Positions 19,807 through 30,532 of a stretch of DNA of 64,000 nucleotides are shown here, piece by piece; position 1 is the stretch's first letter, and every line of letters begins with the position of its first letter. The stretch comes from Burkholderia oklahomensis C6786. GTDB lineage: Bacteria > Pseudomonadota > Gammaproteobacteria > Burkholderiales > Burkholderiaceae. The stretch covers positions 2,046,001 to 2,110,000 of the forward strand of contig NZ_CP009555.1 of the NCBI RefSeq assembly GCF_000959365.1. Reading direction: 5' to 3'. The translations under genes were made by a program, and so were the position numbers. Below the pieces are notes generated by a model. It saw nothing but the letters and a program-made list of their open reading frames with translations. It had not been told where the DNA came from and searched no databases.

Positions 19807-20439
19807 ATGAAGAAACTGTTTCTGATCCCCGTCTTTGCTGCGCTGTTCTCGTTCGGCGCGGCAGCCGCGCACGCGGAAGTCGACCAGTCGAATCCGCAGG
19901 CGCTCATCAAGTCCGCGACGCAGCAGGTGCTCGACGAAGTGCGCACGCAGACGATCAAGCAGGGCGATACCGCCCGCATCATCACGATCGTCAACAAGGA
20001 CATCCTGCCGTACACCGATTTCCGCCGCACGACGCAGCTCGCGATGGGCCGCAACTGGCGCACCGCGACGCCCGCGCAGCAGCAGCAGGTGATCGAGCAG
20101 TTCAAGCAGTTGCTGATCCGCACGTATTCGGGCGCGCTCGCTCAGTTGAAGCCGGATCAGCAGATCCAGTACCCGCCGTTCCGCGCCGATGCGGATGCGA
20201 CCGACGTCGTCGTGCGCACGGTTGCGATGAACAACGGCCAGCCGGTGCAGATCGACTATCGCCTGTACAAGACGGCGCAGGGCTGGCGCGTGTATGACCT
20301 GAACGTGCTGGGCGCATGGCTGATCCAGACCTACCAGCAGCAGTTCAACGAGAAGATCCAGCAAAGCGGCGTCGACGGTCTGATCCAGTTCCTGACCGAG
20401 CGCAACCAGCAGCTTGCCTCGGGCAAGCAGGCATCGTGA
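19807..20439 (+). CDS. mlaC: Periplasmic phospholipid carrier
   Basis: 210 residues. Signal peptide with KK, a hydrophobic core and cleavage after AHA (about 23). The Tol/Ttg2D core is present: DILPYTDFRRTTQLAMGRNWR, QQQVIEQFKQLLIRTYSGAL, and the C-terminal YDLNVLGAWLIQTYQQQFNE. Shuttles phospholipid between MlaA and MlaFEDB. The mlaB start overlaps its stop (GTGA). Confidence 0.95.
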   Translation: MKKLFLIPVFAALFSFGAAAAHAEVDQSNPQALIKSATQQVLDEVRTQTIKQGDTARIITIVNKDILPYTDFRRTTQLAMGRNWRTATPAQQQQVIEQFKQLLIRTYSGALAQLKPDQQIQYPPFRADADATDVVVRTVAMNNGQPVQIDYRLYKTAQGWRVYDLNVLGAWLIQTYQQQFNEKIQQSGVDGLIQFLTERNQQLASGKQAS

Positions 20440-20705
20440 GCCGCTTCGACTCCGGTGCGACGCTGACCCACGCGAGCGCGAAGGCCGCGCTCGCGGAGGG
20501 GCTCGCGCGCATCGACGCGGGCGCGACGGCCGTCGATTGCGGGGCGCTCGCGCAATTCGATTCGTCGGCGCTCGCGGTGCTGCTCGCCTGGCAGCGCGCC
20601 GCGCGTGCGCGCGGCGTGACGCTCGACATCCTCAATCTGCCGCCGAAGCTTGCGAGTCTTGCGCAGGCGTACGGCATCGACACGCTTCTCTCCGGGCGAC
20701 ATTGA
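20436..20705 (+). CDS. mlaB: STAS-domain subunit of the Mla transporter
   Basis: 89 residues from the GTG at 20436, which overlaps the mlaC stop. The STAS fold core is DCGALAQFDSSALAVLLAW, with the conserved SSA/Thr region, then ILNLPPKLASLAQAYGID. Binds and stabilises MlaF on the cytoplasmic face. Last gene of mlaFEDACB; about 230 bp to the next gene, with a separate promoter. Confidence 0.88.
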   Translation: MSRFDSGATLTHASAKAALAEGLARIDAGATAVDCGALAQFDSSALAVLLAWQRAARARGVTLDILNLPPKLASLAQAYGIDTLLSGRH

Positions 20706-20833
20706 CGCTCGCGTCCGGGCCCGCCGCCGGCTGCCACGCCGCCCGCGGGCCTATGGCCCGTTCACGCCGATAACGGGCTTGCGCTCCAGGGTTCCGGCTC
20801 CGGGTTCCCCGCGCCGGCCGGCCTCGCCGGTTT

Positions 20834-20843
20834 GCCCTATAAT
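20834..20843 (+). promoter_or_regulatory. Candidate -10 promoter element upstream of the ABC-2/bolA/murA/his block
   Basis: GCCCTATAAT with perfect TATAAT (20838-20843), 92 bp before the ATG at 20935 and identical over ten bases to the element before mlaF. No good -35 at 17 bp, so confidence is limited. Confidence 0.4.
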
Positions 20844-20934
20844 CAACCGTTTTGCGGGACTGCCGAACGGTCCCCATTTCCCCATTCGCATCGAGCATAA
20901 AGAAGGCGTCGCGGCCGTCGTGCCGCGCTCAGTC

Positions 20935-21861
20935 ATGTCAGCCATAGAAATCCGTCACGTCAAGAAGCGCTACAAGTCGCTTCAGGCGCTCAAGGGCGTC
21001 AGCCTGTCGGTCGAGGAAGGCGAGTTTTTCGGTCTGCTCGGCCCGAACGGCGCAGGCAAGACCACACTCATCAGCATTCTCGCCGGCCTCGCGCGCGCCG
21101 ACGAAGGCACCGTCACCGTGCGCGGCCACGACGTCGTCAAGGATTTCCGGGCGGCGCGGCGCGCGCTCGGCGTCGTTCCGCAGGAACTGGTGTTCGATCC
21201 GTTCTTCACGGTTCGCGAGACGCTGCGGATCCAGTCCGGCTATTTCGGACTGCACCGCAACGACGACTGGATCGACGAAGTGATGGCGAACCTCGATCTC
21301 ACCGAAAAGGCCGATGCGAACATGCGCGCGCTGTCGGGCGGGATGAAGCGGCGCGTGCTCGTCGCGCAGGCGCTCGTGCACCGGCCGCCCGTGATCGTGC
21401 TCGACGAGCCGACGGCGGGCGTCGACGTCGAGCTGCGCCAGACGCTGTGGAAGTTCATCTCGCGGCTGAACCGCGAGGGCCACACGATCGTGCTGACGAC
21501 CCACTATCTCGAAGAAGCGGAATCGCTCTGCGATCGCATCGCGATGCTCAGGCGCGGCGAAGTCGTCGCGCTCGACCACACGCGCGCGCTGCTTCAGCGT
21601 TTCTCGGGGCTGCAACTGTTCGTGCGGCTGTCGCATGGCGCGCTGCCCGCCGAGCTGCGCGCGCTCGAAGCCGAGCCCGCGCCGGCCGCCGCGCCCGAGC
21701 ATCTGCTGCGGCTCACCGATTACGACGAGGTCGAGCGGATCCTGTCGCTGTGCCGCGCGGCCGGCTGCGGCTTCGATGAGATCGAGATCCGCAAGGCCGA
21801 TCTGGAGGATGTGTTCGTGCAGGTGATGAACGGCGCCGATGTGATCGAGGGGTTGGCATGA
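20935..21861 (+). CDS. ABC-2 exporter ATP-binding protein (YadG-like)
   Basis: 308 residues from the ATG at 20935. Walker A GPNGAGKT (36-43), signature LSGGMKRRVLVAQAL, Walker B VIVLDEPTAGVD, H-loop TTHYLEEAE. It pairs with the overlapping permease gene and is the YadGH-type exporter commonly placed between mla and murA in beta-proteobacteria; its substrate is not established. The open frame extends upstream to 20650, but the extension lacks family similarity. Confidence 0.92.
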   Translation: MSAIEIRHVKKRYKSLQALKGVSLSVEEGEFFGLLGPNGAGKTTLISILAGLARADEGTVTVRGHDVVKDFRAARRALGVVPQELVFDPFFTVRETLRIQSGYFGLHRNDDWIDEVMANLDLTEKADANMRALSGGMKRRVLVAQALVHRPPVIVLDEPTAGVDVELRQTLWKFISRLNREGHTIVLTTHYLEEAESLCDRIAMLRRGEVVALDHTRALLQRFSGLQLFVRLSHGALPAELRALEAEPAPAAAPEHLLRLTDYDEVERILSLCRAAGCGFDEIEIRKADLEDVFVQVMNGADVIEGLA

Positions 21862-22613
21862 GCGGGTTTCGCACGCTGTTCTACAAGGAAATTCTGCGGT
21901 TCTGGAAGGTGTCGTTCCAGACGGTGCTCGCGCCCGTCGTCACGGCGCTCCTCTATCTGACGATCTTCGGCCACGCGCTCACGGGCCGCGTCGAGGTGTA
22001 TCCGGGCGTCGCGTACGTGAGCTTCCTCGTGCCCGGCCTCGTGATGATGAGCGTGCTGCAGAACGCGTTCGCGAACAGCTCGTCGTCGCTGATCCAGTCG
22101 AAGATCACGGGCAACCTCGTGTTCATGCTGCTGCCGCCGCTGTCGCACGCGGACATCTTCGGCGCGTACGTGCTCGCGTCCGTCGTGCGCGGGCTCGCGG
22201 TCGGCGCGGGCGTGTTCGTCGTCACGGCCTGGTTCATTCCGATGAGCTTCGCCGCGCCGTTCTACATCATCGCGTTCGCGCTGTTCGGCTCGGCGATCCT
22301 CGGCACGCTCGGCCTGATCGCGGGGATCTGGGCCGAGAAGTTCGATCAGCTCGCCGCGTTCCAGAACTTCCTCATCATGCCGCTCACGTTCCTGTCGGGC
22401 GTGTTCTATTCGACGCACTCGCTGCCGCCCGTGTGGCGCGAAGTGTCGCGGCTCAATCCGTTTTTCTACATGATCGACGGCTTCCGCTACGGGTTCTTCG
22501 GCGTCGCCGACGTGGATCCGCTCGCAAGCCTCGCGGTCGTCGCCGGGTTCTTCGTGTTGCTCGCGTTGATCGCGATGCGGCTCCTCGCCACCGGCTACAA
22601 ACTGCGTCATTGA
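21858..22613 (+). CDS. ABC-2 type permease (YadH-like)
   Basis: 251 residues, six membrane helices, ABC-2 family. The conserved C-terminal sequence QNFLIMPLTFLSGVFYS and then RLNPFFYMIDGFRYG is typical. Overlaps the ATPase gene by ATGA, so the two form one exporter. bolA follows after 94 bp. Confidence 0.92.
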   Translation: MSGFRTLFYKEILRFWKVSFQTVLAPVVTALLYLTIFGHALTGRVEVYPGVAYVSFLVPGLVMMSVLQNAFANSSSSLIQSKITGNLVFMLLPPLSHADIFGAYVLASVVRGLAVGAGVFVVTAWFIPMSFAAPFYIIAFALFGSAILGTLGLIAGIWAEKFDQLAAFQNFLIMPLTFLSGVFYSTHSLPPVWREVSRLNPFFYMIDGFRYGFFGVADVDPLASLAVVAGFFVLLALIAMRLLATGYKLRH

Positions 22614-22707
22614 TATGAAACGATCGCCGCTCGCTGCGTTCGCCGCCGCCCGTGGGCGCGCGTCGATTCACGTCGGGCGGCCCGGCGCGTACTGACAGGA
22701 GCATTTC

Positions 22708-22947
22708 ATGTTGCCGACTCCCGAACTGGTCAAGCAATACATCGAGGCGGGCCTTGCCTGCACTCATCTGGAAGTCGAAGGCGACGGCCAGCACTTCTTC
22801 GCGACGATCGTCTCGCCCGCATTCGAGGGCAAGCGGCCGATCCAGCGGCATCAGCTCGTCTATGCGGCGCTCGGCGACCGCATGAAGCAGGAAATCCACG
22901 CGCTCAGCATGAAGACGCTGACGCCCGCCGAATGGCAGAACGCATAA
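22708..22947 (+). CDS. BolA/IbaG family protein
   Basis: 79 residues, the small BolA-like fold. Seen: the core [20 protein letters not shown] and then [17 protein letters not shown] with the conserved RHQ-type helix near 45-50. Family members bind monothiol glutaredoxins and iron-sulfur clusters; IbaG/YrbA sits before murA in many proteobacteria, as here. A GACAGGAG ribosome site precedes the ATG. Confidence 0.92.
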   Translation: MLPTPELVKQYIEAGLACTHLEVEGDGQHFFATIVSPAFEGKRPIQRHQLVYAALGDRMKQEIHALSMKTLTPAEWQNA

Positions 22948-22960
22948 CCGGAAACAGTCA

Positions 22961-24310
22961 GTGCAAGTCACCGTCAACGAACGCGACGCCGTCGAACGCG
23001 TCGCCACGGCAACCCCGGCCGGCAATCGGGATGCGCACGCGCACGCAACGGACAAGCTCGTGATCGAGGGCGGCCGCCGCTTGGCGGGCGAGATCGCCGT
23101 GTCGGGCGCGAAGAACGCCGCGCTGCCGATCCTCTGCGCGGGTCTCTTGACCGCCGAGCCCGTCCATCTCGACAACGTGCCGAACCTGAAGGACGTGCGC
23201 ACGACGCTCAAGCTGCTCGACCAGATGGGCATGCGCGAGGAGACGGACGGCGCGCGCGTGGTGCTCGACGCGTCGCGCGTCGACAATCCGGTTGCGCCGT
23301 ACGAGCTCGTGAAGACGATGCGCGCGTCGATCCTCGTGCTCGGCCCGCTGCTTGCGCGCTTCGGCTACGCGAAGGTATCGCTGCCGGGCGGCTGCGCGAT
23401 CGGCGCGCGGCCCGTCGACCAGCACATCAAGGGCCTGCAGGCGATGGGCGCCGAGATCCACATCGAGCACGGCTACATCGAGGCGCGCGCGAAGCGCCTG
23501 AAGGGTGCGCGGATCGTGACCGACATGGTCACCGTGACGGGCACCGAGAACCTGCTGATGGCGGCGACGCTCGCGGACGGCGAGACGGTGATCGAGAACG
23601 CCGCGCGCGAGCCCGAAGTGTCGGATCTCGCGCACCTGCTCGTCGCGATGGGCGCGAAGATCGACGGGATCAGCACCGACCGGCTCGTGATCCAGGGTGT
23701 CGACAGGCTGCACGGCGCGACGCATGCGGTGATCCCGGACCGGATCGAGGCGGGCACGTTCCTGTGCGCGGTCGCGGCGGCGGGCGGCGACGTGACGTTG
23801 ACCGGCATGCGCGCGCAGATCCTCGACGCGGTGATCGACAAGCTGCGCGAAGCGGGCGTGACGATCGAGGAGGGCGGCGACCGGCTGCGCGTGAAGATGG
23901 ACCGCCGGCCGGGCGCGGTCGCGATCCGCACGTCCGAATACCCGGCGTTCCCGACCGACATGCAGGCGCAGTTCATGGCGCTGAACGCGGTCGCGGACGG
24001 CTCCGCGCAGGTGATCGAGACGATTTTCGAGAACCGCTTCATGCACGTGCAGGAGCTGAACCGCCTCGGCGCGAGCATCGCGGTCGACGGCAACACGGCG
24101 CTCGTCACGGGCGTGCCCAAGCTGTCCGGCGCGAACGTGATGGCGACCGACCTGCGCGCATCGGCGAGCCTCGTGATCGCTGGCCTTTGCGCGGAAGGCG
24201 AGACGCTCGTCGACCGCATCTATCATTTGGACCGCGGCTACGACCGGATGGAAACGAAGCTGACGGCCGTCGGCGCGAACGTGCGCCGCATTTCAGGGAG
24301 CGAAGCATGA
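22961..24310 (+). CDS. murA: UDP-N-acetylglucosamine 1-carboxyvinyltransferase
   Basis: 449 residues, GTG start. Transfers enolpyruvate from PEP to UDP-GlcNAc, the first committed step of peptidoglycan synthesis. Seen: substrate-binding [13 protein letters not shown], the PEP loop [11 protein letters not shown] with catalytic Cys145 (Cys115 in E. coli; the fosfomycin target), and [17 protein letters not shown]. The N-terminal 28 residues before KLVIEGG are an extension over the usual 420-residue length, and no closer start codon exists in frame. The stop overlaps hisG (ATGA). Confidence 0.96.
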   Translation: MQVTVNERDAVERVATATPAGNRDAHAHATDKLVIEGGRRLAGEIAVSGAKNAALPILCAGLLTAEPVHLDNVPNLKDVRTTLKLLDQMGMREETDGARVVLDASRVDNPVAPYELVKTMRASILVLGPLLARFGYAKVSLPGGCAIGARPVDQHIKGLQAMGAEIHIEHGYIEARAKRLKGARIVTDMVTVTGTENLLMAATLADGETVIENAAREPEVSDLAHLLVAMGAKIDGISTDRLVIQGVDRLHGATHAVIPDRIEAGTFLCAVAAAGGDVTLTGMRAQILDAVIDKLREAGVTIEEGGDRLRVKMDRRPGAVAIRTSEYPAFPTDMQAQFMALNAVADGSAQVIETIFENRFMHVQELNRLGASIAVDGNTALVTGVPKLSGANVMATDLRASASLVIAGLCAEGETLVDRIYHLDRGYDRMETKLTAVGANVRRISGSEA

Positions 24311-24963
24311 CCGCACCGCTGACGCTGGCGCTGTCGAAAGGGCGTATCTTCGAGGAGACCGTGCCGCTCCTCGCGGCGGCGGGCGTGACGGTCGCCGAGG
24401 ATCCGGAGACGTCGCGCAAGCTGATCCTGCCGACCACCGACCCGAACCTGCGCGTGATCGTCGTGCGTGCGACCGACGTGCCGACCTACGTCGAGTACGG
24501 CGCAGCCGACTTCGGCGTCGCCGGCAAGGACGTGCTGCTCGAGCACGGCGGCGGCGGGCTGTACCAGCCGATCGATCTGAACATCGCGCGCTGCCGGATG
24601 TCGGTTGCGGTGCCGGCGGGCTTCGACTACGCGAACGCGGTGCGCCAGGGCGCGCGGCTGCGCGTCGCGACGAAATACGTCGAGACCGCCCGCGAGCACT
24701 TCGCCGCGAAGGGCGTGCACGTCGATCTGATCAAGCTGTACGGCTCGATGGAGCTGGCGCCGCTCGTGGGCCTGGCCGACGCGATCGTCGACCTCGTCAG
24801 CTCGGGCGGCACGCTGAAGGCGAACAATCTGGTCGAGGTCGAGGAGATCATGCCGATCTCGTCGCGCCTCGTCGTGAACCAGGCCGCGCTGAAGCTGAAG
24901 CGCGCCGCGCTGAAGCCGTTCCTCGACGCGTTCGAACGCGCGTCGCAGCGGAGCGGAGTCTGA
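24307..24963 (+). CDS. hisG: ATP phosphoribosyltransferase, short form
   Basis: 218 residues, from the ATG at 24307 that overlaps the murA stop. First step of histidine synthesis (ATP + PRPP). Seen: [12 protein letters not shown] at the start, [14 protein letters not shown], and the PRPP-binding [14 protein letters not shown] near 160-175. It lacks the about 75-residue C-terminal regulatory domain of the long form, so activity and feedback by histidine should need HisZ, which is not in this window. Confidence 0.96.
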   Translation: MTAPLTLALSKGRIFEETVPLLAAAGVTVAEDPETSRKLILPTTDPNLRVIVVRATDVPTYVEYGAADFGVAGKDVLLEHGGGGLYQPIDLNIARCRMSVAVPAGFDYANAVRQGARLRVATKYVETAREHFAAKGVHVDLIKLYGSMELAPLVGLADAIVDLVSSGGTLKANNLVEVEEIMPISSRLVVNQAALKLKRAALKPFLDAFERASQRSGV

Positions 24964-25003
24964 CCCTTGCGGTTTTCGGCGCATTACCGGAACGGATGAC
25001 AGC

Positions 25004-26341
25004 ATGGCTATCAAGATTCGCAAACTCGATTCGGCAAGCGAAGGATTCGCGGCCGAATTGCGCGCGGTGCTCGCGTTCGAGGCGAGCGAAGACGACGCGA
25101 TCGAGCGTTCGGTCGCGCAGATCCTCGCGGACGTGAAGGCGCGCGGCGACGCCGCGGTGCTCGACTACACGAACCGCTTCGACCGGCTGAACGCGGACAG
25201 CGTCGCGGCGCTCGAGCTGCCGCAGGACGCGCTGGAGGCGGCGCTCGAAAGCCTCGAGCCGAAGCGCCGCGCGGCGCTGGAGGCGGCGGCGGCGCGCGTG
25301 CGCGGCTACCACGAGAAGCAGAAGATCGAGTGCGGCAGCCACAGCTGGCAGTACACGGAAGCCGACGGCACCGTGCTCGGCCAGAAGGTCACACCGCTCG
25401 ACCGCGTCGGTCTGTACGTGCCGGGCGGCAAGGCGGCGTATCCGTCGTCGGTGTTGATGAACGCGATTCCCGCGCGCGTCGCGGGCGTCGGCGAGATCGT
25501 GATGGTCGTGCCGACGCCGGACGGCGTGAAGAACGAGCTCGTGCTCGCCGCCGCGTTCCTGGGCGGCGTCGACCGCGTGTTCACGATCGGCGGCGCGCAG
25601 GCGGTGGCCGCGCTCGCGTACGGCACGGCGACGGTGCCCGCCGTCGACAAGATCTGCGGCCCGGGCAACGCGTACGTTGCGTCGGCGAAGCGCCGCGTGT
25701 TCGGCACGGTCGGCATCGACATGATCGCCGGGCCGTCCGAGATCCTCGTGCTGTGCGACGGCACGACCGATCCGTCGTGGGTCGCGATGGACCTGTTCTC
25801 GCAGGCCGAGCACGACGAGCTCGCGCAGTCGATCCTGCTGTGCCCGGACGATGCGTTCATCGAGCGCGTCCAGAAGGCGATCGACGAGCTGCTGCCGACG
25901 ATGCCGCGCCAGGACGTGATCCGCGCGTCGCTCGAAGGCCGCGGCGCGCTCGTCAAGGTGCGCGACATGAGCGAGGCGTGCAAGATCGCGAACGACATCG
26001 CGCCCGAGCACCTCGAAATCTCCGCGCTCGAGCCGCAGCAATGGGGCAAGCAGATCCGCCACGCGGGCGCGATCTTCCTCGGCCGCTACACGAGCGAGAG
26101 CCTCGGCGACTACTGCGCGGGCCCGAACCACGTGCTGCCGACGTCGCGCACCGCGCGCTTTTCGTCGCCGCTCGGCGTCTACGATTTCTTCAAGCGCTCG
26201 AGCCTGATCGAGGTGAGCGCCGAAGGCGCGCACACGCTCGGCGAGATCGCGTCCGAGCTCGCCTACGGGGAAGGATTGCAGGCGCACGCGAAGAGCGCCG
26301 AGTACCGGATGAAGGGGGCGGGCGACCGCCAGAAAGGCTAA
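25004..26341 (+). CDS. hisD: Histidinol dehydrogenase
   Basis: 445 residues. Oxidises histidinol to histidine with two NAD+. Seen: [14 protein letters not shown], the family signature [14 protein letters not shown] and the run [14 protein letters not shown], a QAEHDE zinc-binding site near residue 265, and the C-terminal [16 protein letters not shown]. 40 bp after hisG. Confidence 0.97.
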   Translation: MAIKIRKLDSASEGFAAELRAVLAFEASEDDAIERSVAQILADVKARGDAAVLDYTNRFDRLNADSVAALELPQDALEAALESLEPKRRAALEAAAARVRGYHEKQKIECGSHSWQYTEADGTVLGQKVTPLDRVGLYVPGGKAAYPSSVLMNAIPARVAGVGEIVMVVPTPDGVKNELVLAAAFLGGVDRVFTIGGAQAVAALAYGTATVPAVDKICGPGNAYVASAKRRVFGTVGIDMIAGPSEILVLCDGTTDPSWVAMDLFSQAEHDELAQSILLCPDDAFIERVQKAIDELLPTMPRQDVIRASLEGRGALVKVRDMSEACKIANDIAPEHLEISALEPQQWGKQIRHAGAIFLGRYTSESLGDYCAGPNHVLPTSRTARFSSPLGVYDFFKRSSLIEVSAEGAHTLGEIASELAYGEGLQAHAKSAEYRMKGAGDRQKG

Positions 26342-26423
26342 GGGTAAGCCCAGCGCGGCGGAAGCGCGAGACGAGACCAGCCCAAAAAGACGACAACCCG
26401 AGACCGCCCGGCGAAGCGGCTCC

Positions 26424-26445
26424 CGCGCGACGCATGTGTCGCGCG
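26424..26445 (+). other. Perfect GC hairpin between hisD and hisC
   Basis: CGCGCGAC (26424-26431) pairs with GTCGCGCG (26438-26445) around GCATGT. No T-run. It lies in the 151-bp leader of hisC and could slow ribosomes or be a processing site. Confidence 0.4.
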
Positions 26446-26492
26446 AGGGCGCTTTGGCCGGAGCCATGCCGGCGCCGTGCGCCGTTGCCACC

Positions 26493-27563
26493 ATGACTAC
26501 GCCAGAAGACATCATCCGCCGCGACGTGCTCGCGATGACGAGCTACCCGGTGCCGGATGCGACGGGCTTCGTGAAGCTCGACGCGATGGAGAACCCGTAT
26601 TCGCTGCCCGCGCCGCTCGCGGCCGAGCTCGGCGAGCGGCTCGCGCACGTCGCGCTGAACCGCTATCCGGCGCCGCGTCCCGCCGTGCTGATCGACAAGC
26701 TGCGCACCGCGATGGGCGTGCCCGCCGCATGCGACGTGCTGCTCGGCAACGGCTCGGACGAGATCATCGGCATGCTCGCGATGGCGTGCGCGAAGCCGGG
26801 CGCGAAGGTGCTCGCGCCGGTGCCGGGTTTCGTGATGTACGAGCTGTCGGCGAAGTTCGCGCAGCTCGAGTTCGTCGGCGTGCCGCTCGCGGCCGACCTG
26901 ACGCTCGACGTCGACGCGATGCTCGCGGCGCTCGCCGAGCATCGGCCGGCGCTCGTCTATCTCGCCTATCCGAACAACCCGACGGGCACGCTGTATCCGG
27001 ACGAGGGCGTCGAGCGGATCATCGCGGCCGCGGAGGCGAGCCTCGTCGTGATCGACGAGGCGTACCAGCCGTTCGCGCAGCGCAGCTGGCTGCCGCGCGC
27101 GGCGGAGTTCGACAACGTCGTCGTGATGCGCACGATGTCGAAGCTCGGCCTGGCCGGCATCCGCTTGGGCTACCTCGTCGGGCTGCCCGCGTGGCTCGCG
27201 CAGTTCGACAAGGTGCGTCCGCCGTACAACGTGAACGTGCTGACGCAGGCGGCGGCCGAGTTCCTGCTCGAGCGTCTCGACGTGCTCGATACGCAGGCCG
27301 CGCAGCTGCGCGACGCGCGCACCGGGCTCGCGCGTGCGATCGGCGCGCTGCCGGGCGCGACGGTGTTCCCGAGCGCCGGCAATTTCCTGCTCGTGCGTGT
27401 GCCGGACGCGGCCGCCGTGTTCGACGTACTTTTGACCGAGCGGGTCTTGATCAAAAACGTGAGTAAAATGCACCCATTGCTCGCCAATTGCGTGCGCGTA
27501 ACGGTTGGGTCTCCCGAAGAAAACGCGCGTCTTCTGGCCGCACTGCAGCTGGCGCTGCCCTGA
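26493..27563 (+). CDS. hisC: Histidinol-phosphate aminotransferase
   Basis: 356 residues from the ATG at 26493, which starts the family-like [15 protein letters not shown]; the frame is open further upstream without similarity. PLP enzyme: NPTGT loop near 162-168, D-E-A-Y (VIDEAY), PLP lysine in [11 protein letters not shown] (K217) and the R-x-G of GIRLGYLVG. 63 bp before hisB. Confidence 0.95.
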   Translation: MTTPEDIIRRDVLAMTSYPVPDATGFVKLDAMENPYSLPAPLAAELGERLAHVALNRYPAPRPAVLIDKLRTAMGVPAACDVLLGNGSDEIIGMLAMACAKPGAKVLAPVPGFVMYELSAKFAQLEFVGVPLAADLTLDVDAMLAALAEHRPALVYLAYPNNPTGTLYPDEGVERIIAAAEASLVVIDEAYQPFAQRSWLPRAAEFDNVVVMRTMSKLGLAGIRLGYLVGLPAWLAQFDKVRPPYNVNVLTQAAAEFLLERLDVLDTQAAQLRDARTGLARAIGALPGATVFPSAGNFLLVRVPDAAAVFDVLLTERVLIKNVSKMHPLLANCVRVTVGSPEENARLLAALQLALP

Positions 27564-27626
27564 CGGGCCACCCCGGGGCGCCGCCTTTCTCGTCCCCATT
27601 TACATCAGTCAATTCAAGGAATCACC

Positions 27627-28214
27627 ATGCGCGTGGCGGAAGTCGTTCGCAACACCAGCGAAACGCAGATCCGTGTGAAGATCGACCTCGACGGCACCGG
27701 CAAGCAGAAGCTCGCGACCGGCGTTCCGTTCCTCGACCATATGCTCGACCAGATCGCGCGCCATGGTCTCGTCGATCTCGACATCGAAGCGCATGGAGAC
27801 ACGCATATCGACGATCACCATACCGTCGAGGACGTCGGCATCTCGCTCGGCCAGGCCGTCGCGAAGGCGATCGGCGACAAGAAGGGCATCCGCCGCTACG
27901 GGCATTCGTACGTGCCGCTCGACGAGGCGCTGTCGCGCGTCGTGATCGATTTCTCCGGGCGTCCGGGCCTCGAATTCCACGTGCCGTTCACGCGCGCGCG
28001 GATCGGCACGTTCGACGTCGACCTGTCGATCGAATTCTTCCGCGGCTTCGTCAATCATGCGGGCGTGACGCTGCATGTCGACAACCTGCGCGGCGTCAAC
28101 GCGCACCATCAGCTCGAGACGGTGTTCAAGGCGTTCGGCCGCGCGCTGCGGATGGCGGTGGAGCTCGACGAGCGTGCGGCGGGGCAGATCCCGTCGACGA
28201 AGGGCAGCCTCTGA
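27627..28214 (+). CDS. hisB: Imidazoleglycerol-phosphate dehydratase
   Basis: 195 residues, monofunctional (no phosphatase domain, so histidinol phosphatase must be elsewhere). Manganese-site motifs: [40 protein letters not shown] and the C-terminal [26 protein letters not shown] precedes the ATG. Confidence 0.97.
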   Translation: MRVAEVVRNTSETQIRVKIDLDGTGKQKLATGVPFLDHMLDQIARHGLVDLDIEAHGDTHIDDHHTVEDVGISLGQAVAKAIGDKKGIRRYGHSYVPLDEALSRVVIDFSGRPGLEFHVPFTRARIGTFDVDLSIEFFRGFVNHAGVTLHVDNLRGVNAHHQLETVFKAFGRALRMAVELDERAAGQIPSTKGSL

Positions 28215-28269
28215 TTCCCGGCCGGAGCGAAAACGACCCCACTGGCCGCGGCGGCTGCGCCGGCTTGCG

Positions 28270-28890
28270 ATGGATCTGCTCAAATCGTTCATTTCCCTGC
28301 TCGCGCTGATCAATCCGCTCGGCGCGGTGCCGTTTTTCCTGAGCCTGACGGCCCAGCAGGCGGAAGCCGAGCGGCGGCACACGATCCGCATCGCGGCGAT
28401 CTCGGTGTTCTGCGTGATCGCGGTGACGACGCTGCTCGGCCAGCAGATCATCGATTTCTTCGGGATCTCGGTGGGTTCGCTGGAGGTCGGCGGCGGGATC
28501 ATCATGCTGCTGATGGCGATCTCGATGCTGAACGCGCAGATCGGCAACACGCGCTCGACGCCCGAGGAGCGCGACGAGGCGGAGTCGAAGAACAGCGTCG
28601 CCGTCGTGCCGCTCGCGATTCCGCTCCTGACGGGGCCGGGCTCGATCAGCACGGTGATCGTCTACGCGGCGAACGCCCGGCACTGGTACGACCGGCTCGG
28701 GCTCGTCGCGATCGGCGCGGCGCTCGCGCTCATCTGTTTCATTGCGATGCGGCTCGCCGAGCCGATCGCGCACTGGATCGGCCGCACCGGCATCAACATC
28801 GTCACGCGTCTGATGGGATTGATGCTGTCGGCGCTGGCGGTGGAATTCATCGTCGATGGACTGAAGGCATTGTTGCCTGCACTGACATGA
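28270..28890 (+). CDS. MarC family integral membrane protein
   Basis: 206 residues, six membrane helices; MarC/UPF0056 family. Seen: [15 protein letters not shown] in helix 1, and the [12 protein letters not shown] loop near 115-128. The family has no firmly proven function. It sits inside the his operon between hisB and hisH and its stop overlaps the hisH start (ATGA), so it is cotranscribed. The ATG at 28270 was chosen because the family N-terminus starts there ([10 protein letters not shown]). Confidence 0.9.
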   Translation: MDLLKSFISLLALINPLGAVPFFLSLTAQQAEAERRHTIRIAAISVFCVIAVTTLLGQQIIDFFGISVGSLEVGGGIIMLLMAISMLNAQIGNTRSTPEERDEAESKNSVAVVPLAIPLLTGPGSISTVIVYAANARHWYDRLGLVAIGAALALICFIAMRLAEPIAHWIGRTGINIVTRLMGLMLSALAVEFIVDGLKALLPALT

Positions 28891-29528
28891 AAACTTCGAT
28901 TGCGATTGTGGATTATGGAATGGGCAACCTGCGCTCGGTCGCGCAGGCGCTCATGAAGGCGGAACCCGCCGCCGACGTGAAGATCGTCGACCGGCCCGAG
29001 GCGATTCGCGCGGCGGACCGCGTCGTGCTGCCGGGCCAGGGGGCGATGCCCGACTGCATGCGCTGCCTCGGCGAGTCTGGGCTGCAGGAGGCGGTGATCG
29101 AGGCGTCGCGCGCGAAGCCGCTCCTCGGCGTGTGCGTCGGCGAGCAGATGCTGTTCGACTGGAGCGCGGAAGGCGACACGAAGGGCCTCGGCCTGCTGCC
29201 GGGCAAGGTGCTGCGCTTCGAGCTCGAAGGCCGGCTGCAGGACGACGGCTCGCGCTTCAAGGTGCCGCAGATGGGCTGGAACCGCGTGCGCCAGGCGCAG
29301 CCGCACCCGCTATGGGAGGGGGTGCCGGACAACGCGTATTTCTATTTCGTGCACAGTTATTACGTGGTGCCGGACAACCCGGCGCACATTGCGGGCGAGA
29401 CCGAATACGGCGGCGTTTTTACGTCCGCGGTCGCGCGCGACAACCTCTTCGCGACCCAATTTCACCCGGAAAAGAGCGCGGAAGCAGGATTGCGGCTATA
29501 CCGGAATTTTGTCCATTGGAACCCTTGA
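28887..29528 (+). CDS. hisH: Imidazole glycerol phosphate synthase, glutamine amidotransferase subunit
   Basis: 213 residues, class I amidotransferase. Nucleophile in GVCVGEQM (Cys83), His-Glu pair in QFHPEKS (H193 and E195), and the N-terminal [10 protein letters not shown]. Supplies ammonia to HisF. Overlaps the MarC-family gene by 4 bp. A 166-bp gap with a GC hairpin separates it from hisA. Confidence 0.96.
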   Translation: MKTSIAIVDYGMGNLRSVAQALMKAEPAADVKIVDRPEAIRAADRVVLPGQGAMPDCMRCLGESGLQEAVIEASRAKPLLGVCVGEQMLFDWSAEGDTKGLGLLPGKVLRFELEGRLQDDGSRFKVPQMGWNRVRQAQPHPLWEGVPDNAYFYFVHSYYVVPDNPAHIAGETEYGGVFTSAVARDNLFATQFHPEKSAEAGLRLYRNFVHWNP

Positions 29529-29630
29529 ACGTGGCGCGAGAGCCACAGCCGGCGTGCGCAAGTCGCCCGCCGCACGGGCCTTGCGAGCGGTTACGCAGAA
29601 AGAGTTGTACTAAACTAGCGAGACGGCATC

Positions 29631-29656
29631 GCGCCGGATGGGCCGGCGCGCGCCTT
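29631..29656 (+). terminator. Possible attenuator hairpin between hisH and hisA
   Basis: GCGCCGG (29631-29637) pairs with CCGGCGC (29643-29649), followed by GCGCCTTTT. The short T-run makes it a weak terminator candidate inside the his operon, in the largest gap of the set. Confidence 0.4.
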
Positions 29657-29694
29657 TTGATCTCTTCATTTTTCCCTGACAACACCCGATTGCT

Positions 29695-30450
29695 ATGCTG
29701 CTGATTCCGGCCATCGATCTTAAAGACGGTCAGTGTGTGCGCCTCAAACAAGGCGATATGGACCAGGTGACGATTTTTTCCGAGGATCCTGCGGCGATGG
29801 CCCGTAAATGGGTCGATCTCGGCGCGCGGCGTTTGCATCTCGTCGACCTGAACGGCGCGTTCGCCGGCAAGCCGAAGAATCTCGAGGCGATCGAGGCGAT
29901 TCTCGGAGAGGTCGGCGACGAAATCCCGGTGCAACTGGGCGGCGGCATCCGCAGCCTCGAGACGATCGAGAAGTATCTGGACGCCGGGCTGTCGTACGTG
30001 ATCATCGGCACGGCGGCGGTGAAGGATCCGGGCTTCCTGCAGGACGCGTGCAGCGCGTTCGCGGGCAACATCATCGTCGGCCTCGACGCGAAGGACGGCA
30101 AGGTCGCCACCGACGGCTGGAGCAAGCTCACGGGCCACGAAGTGATCGACCTCGCGCAGAAGTTCGAGGACTACGGCGTCGAGTCGATCGTGTATACCGA
30201 CATCGGCCGCGACGGGATGCTGCAAGGCGTCAACATCGAGGCGACGGTGAAGCTCGCGCAGGCGGTCGGCATTCCGGTGATCGCGAGCGGCGGCCTGTCG
30301 AACATCGGCGACATCGAGAAGCTCTGCAAAGTGGAAGACGAAGGTGTCGAAGGCGTGATCTGCGGCCGGGCGATCTACTCGGGCGACCTCGATTTCGCCG
30401 CCGCGCAGAAACGCGCGGACGAACTGAACGGCGAGCTCGACAACGCCTGA
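29695..30450 (+). CDS. hisA: ProFAR isomerase
   Basis: 251 residues, half-barrel repeat fold. Catalytic Asp8 in [14 protein letters not shown] and the second aspartate in YTDIGRDGM near residue 170; phosphate-binding GGGIRS and SGGLSN. Isomerises ProFAR to PRFAR. Feeds HisF, whose gene follows after 82 bp. Confidence 0.97.
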   Translation: MLLIPAIDLKDGQCVRLKQGDMDQVTIFSEDPAAMARKWVDLGARRLHLVDLNGAFAGKPKNLEAIEAILGEVGDEIPVQLGGGIRSLETIEKYLDAGLSYVIIGTAAVKDPGFLQDACSAFAGNIIVGLDAKDGKVATDGWSKLTGHEVIDLAQKFEDYGVESIVYTDIGRDGMLQGVNIEATVKLAQAVGIPVIASGGLSNIGDIEKLCKVEDEGVEGVICGRAIYSGDLDFAAAQKRADELNGELDNA

Positions 30451-30532
30451 CGCGCCGCGTCGGCACTACGCCTTTTCGCCAAGCCGTCCGCCGCGTGCGG
30501 GCGGCATTACCCGCGGCATGCCGCGCAACATC

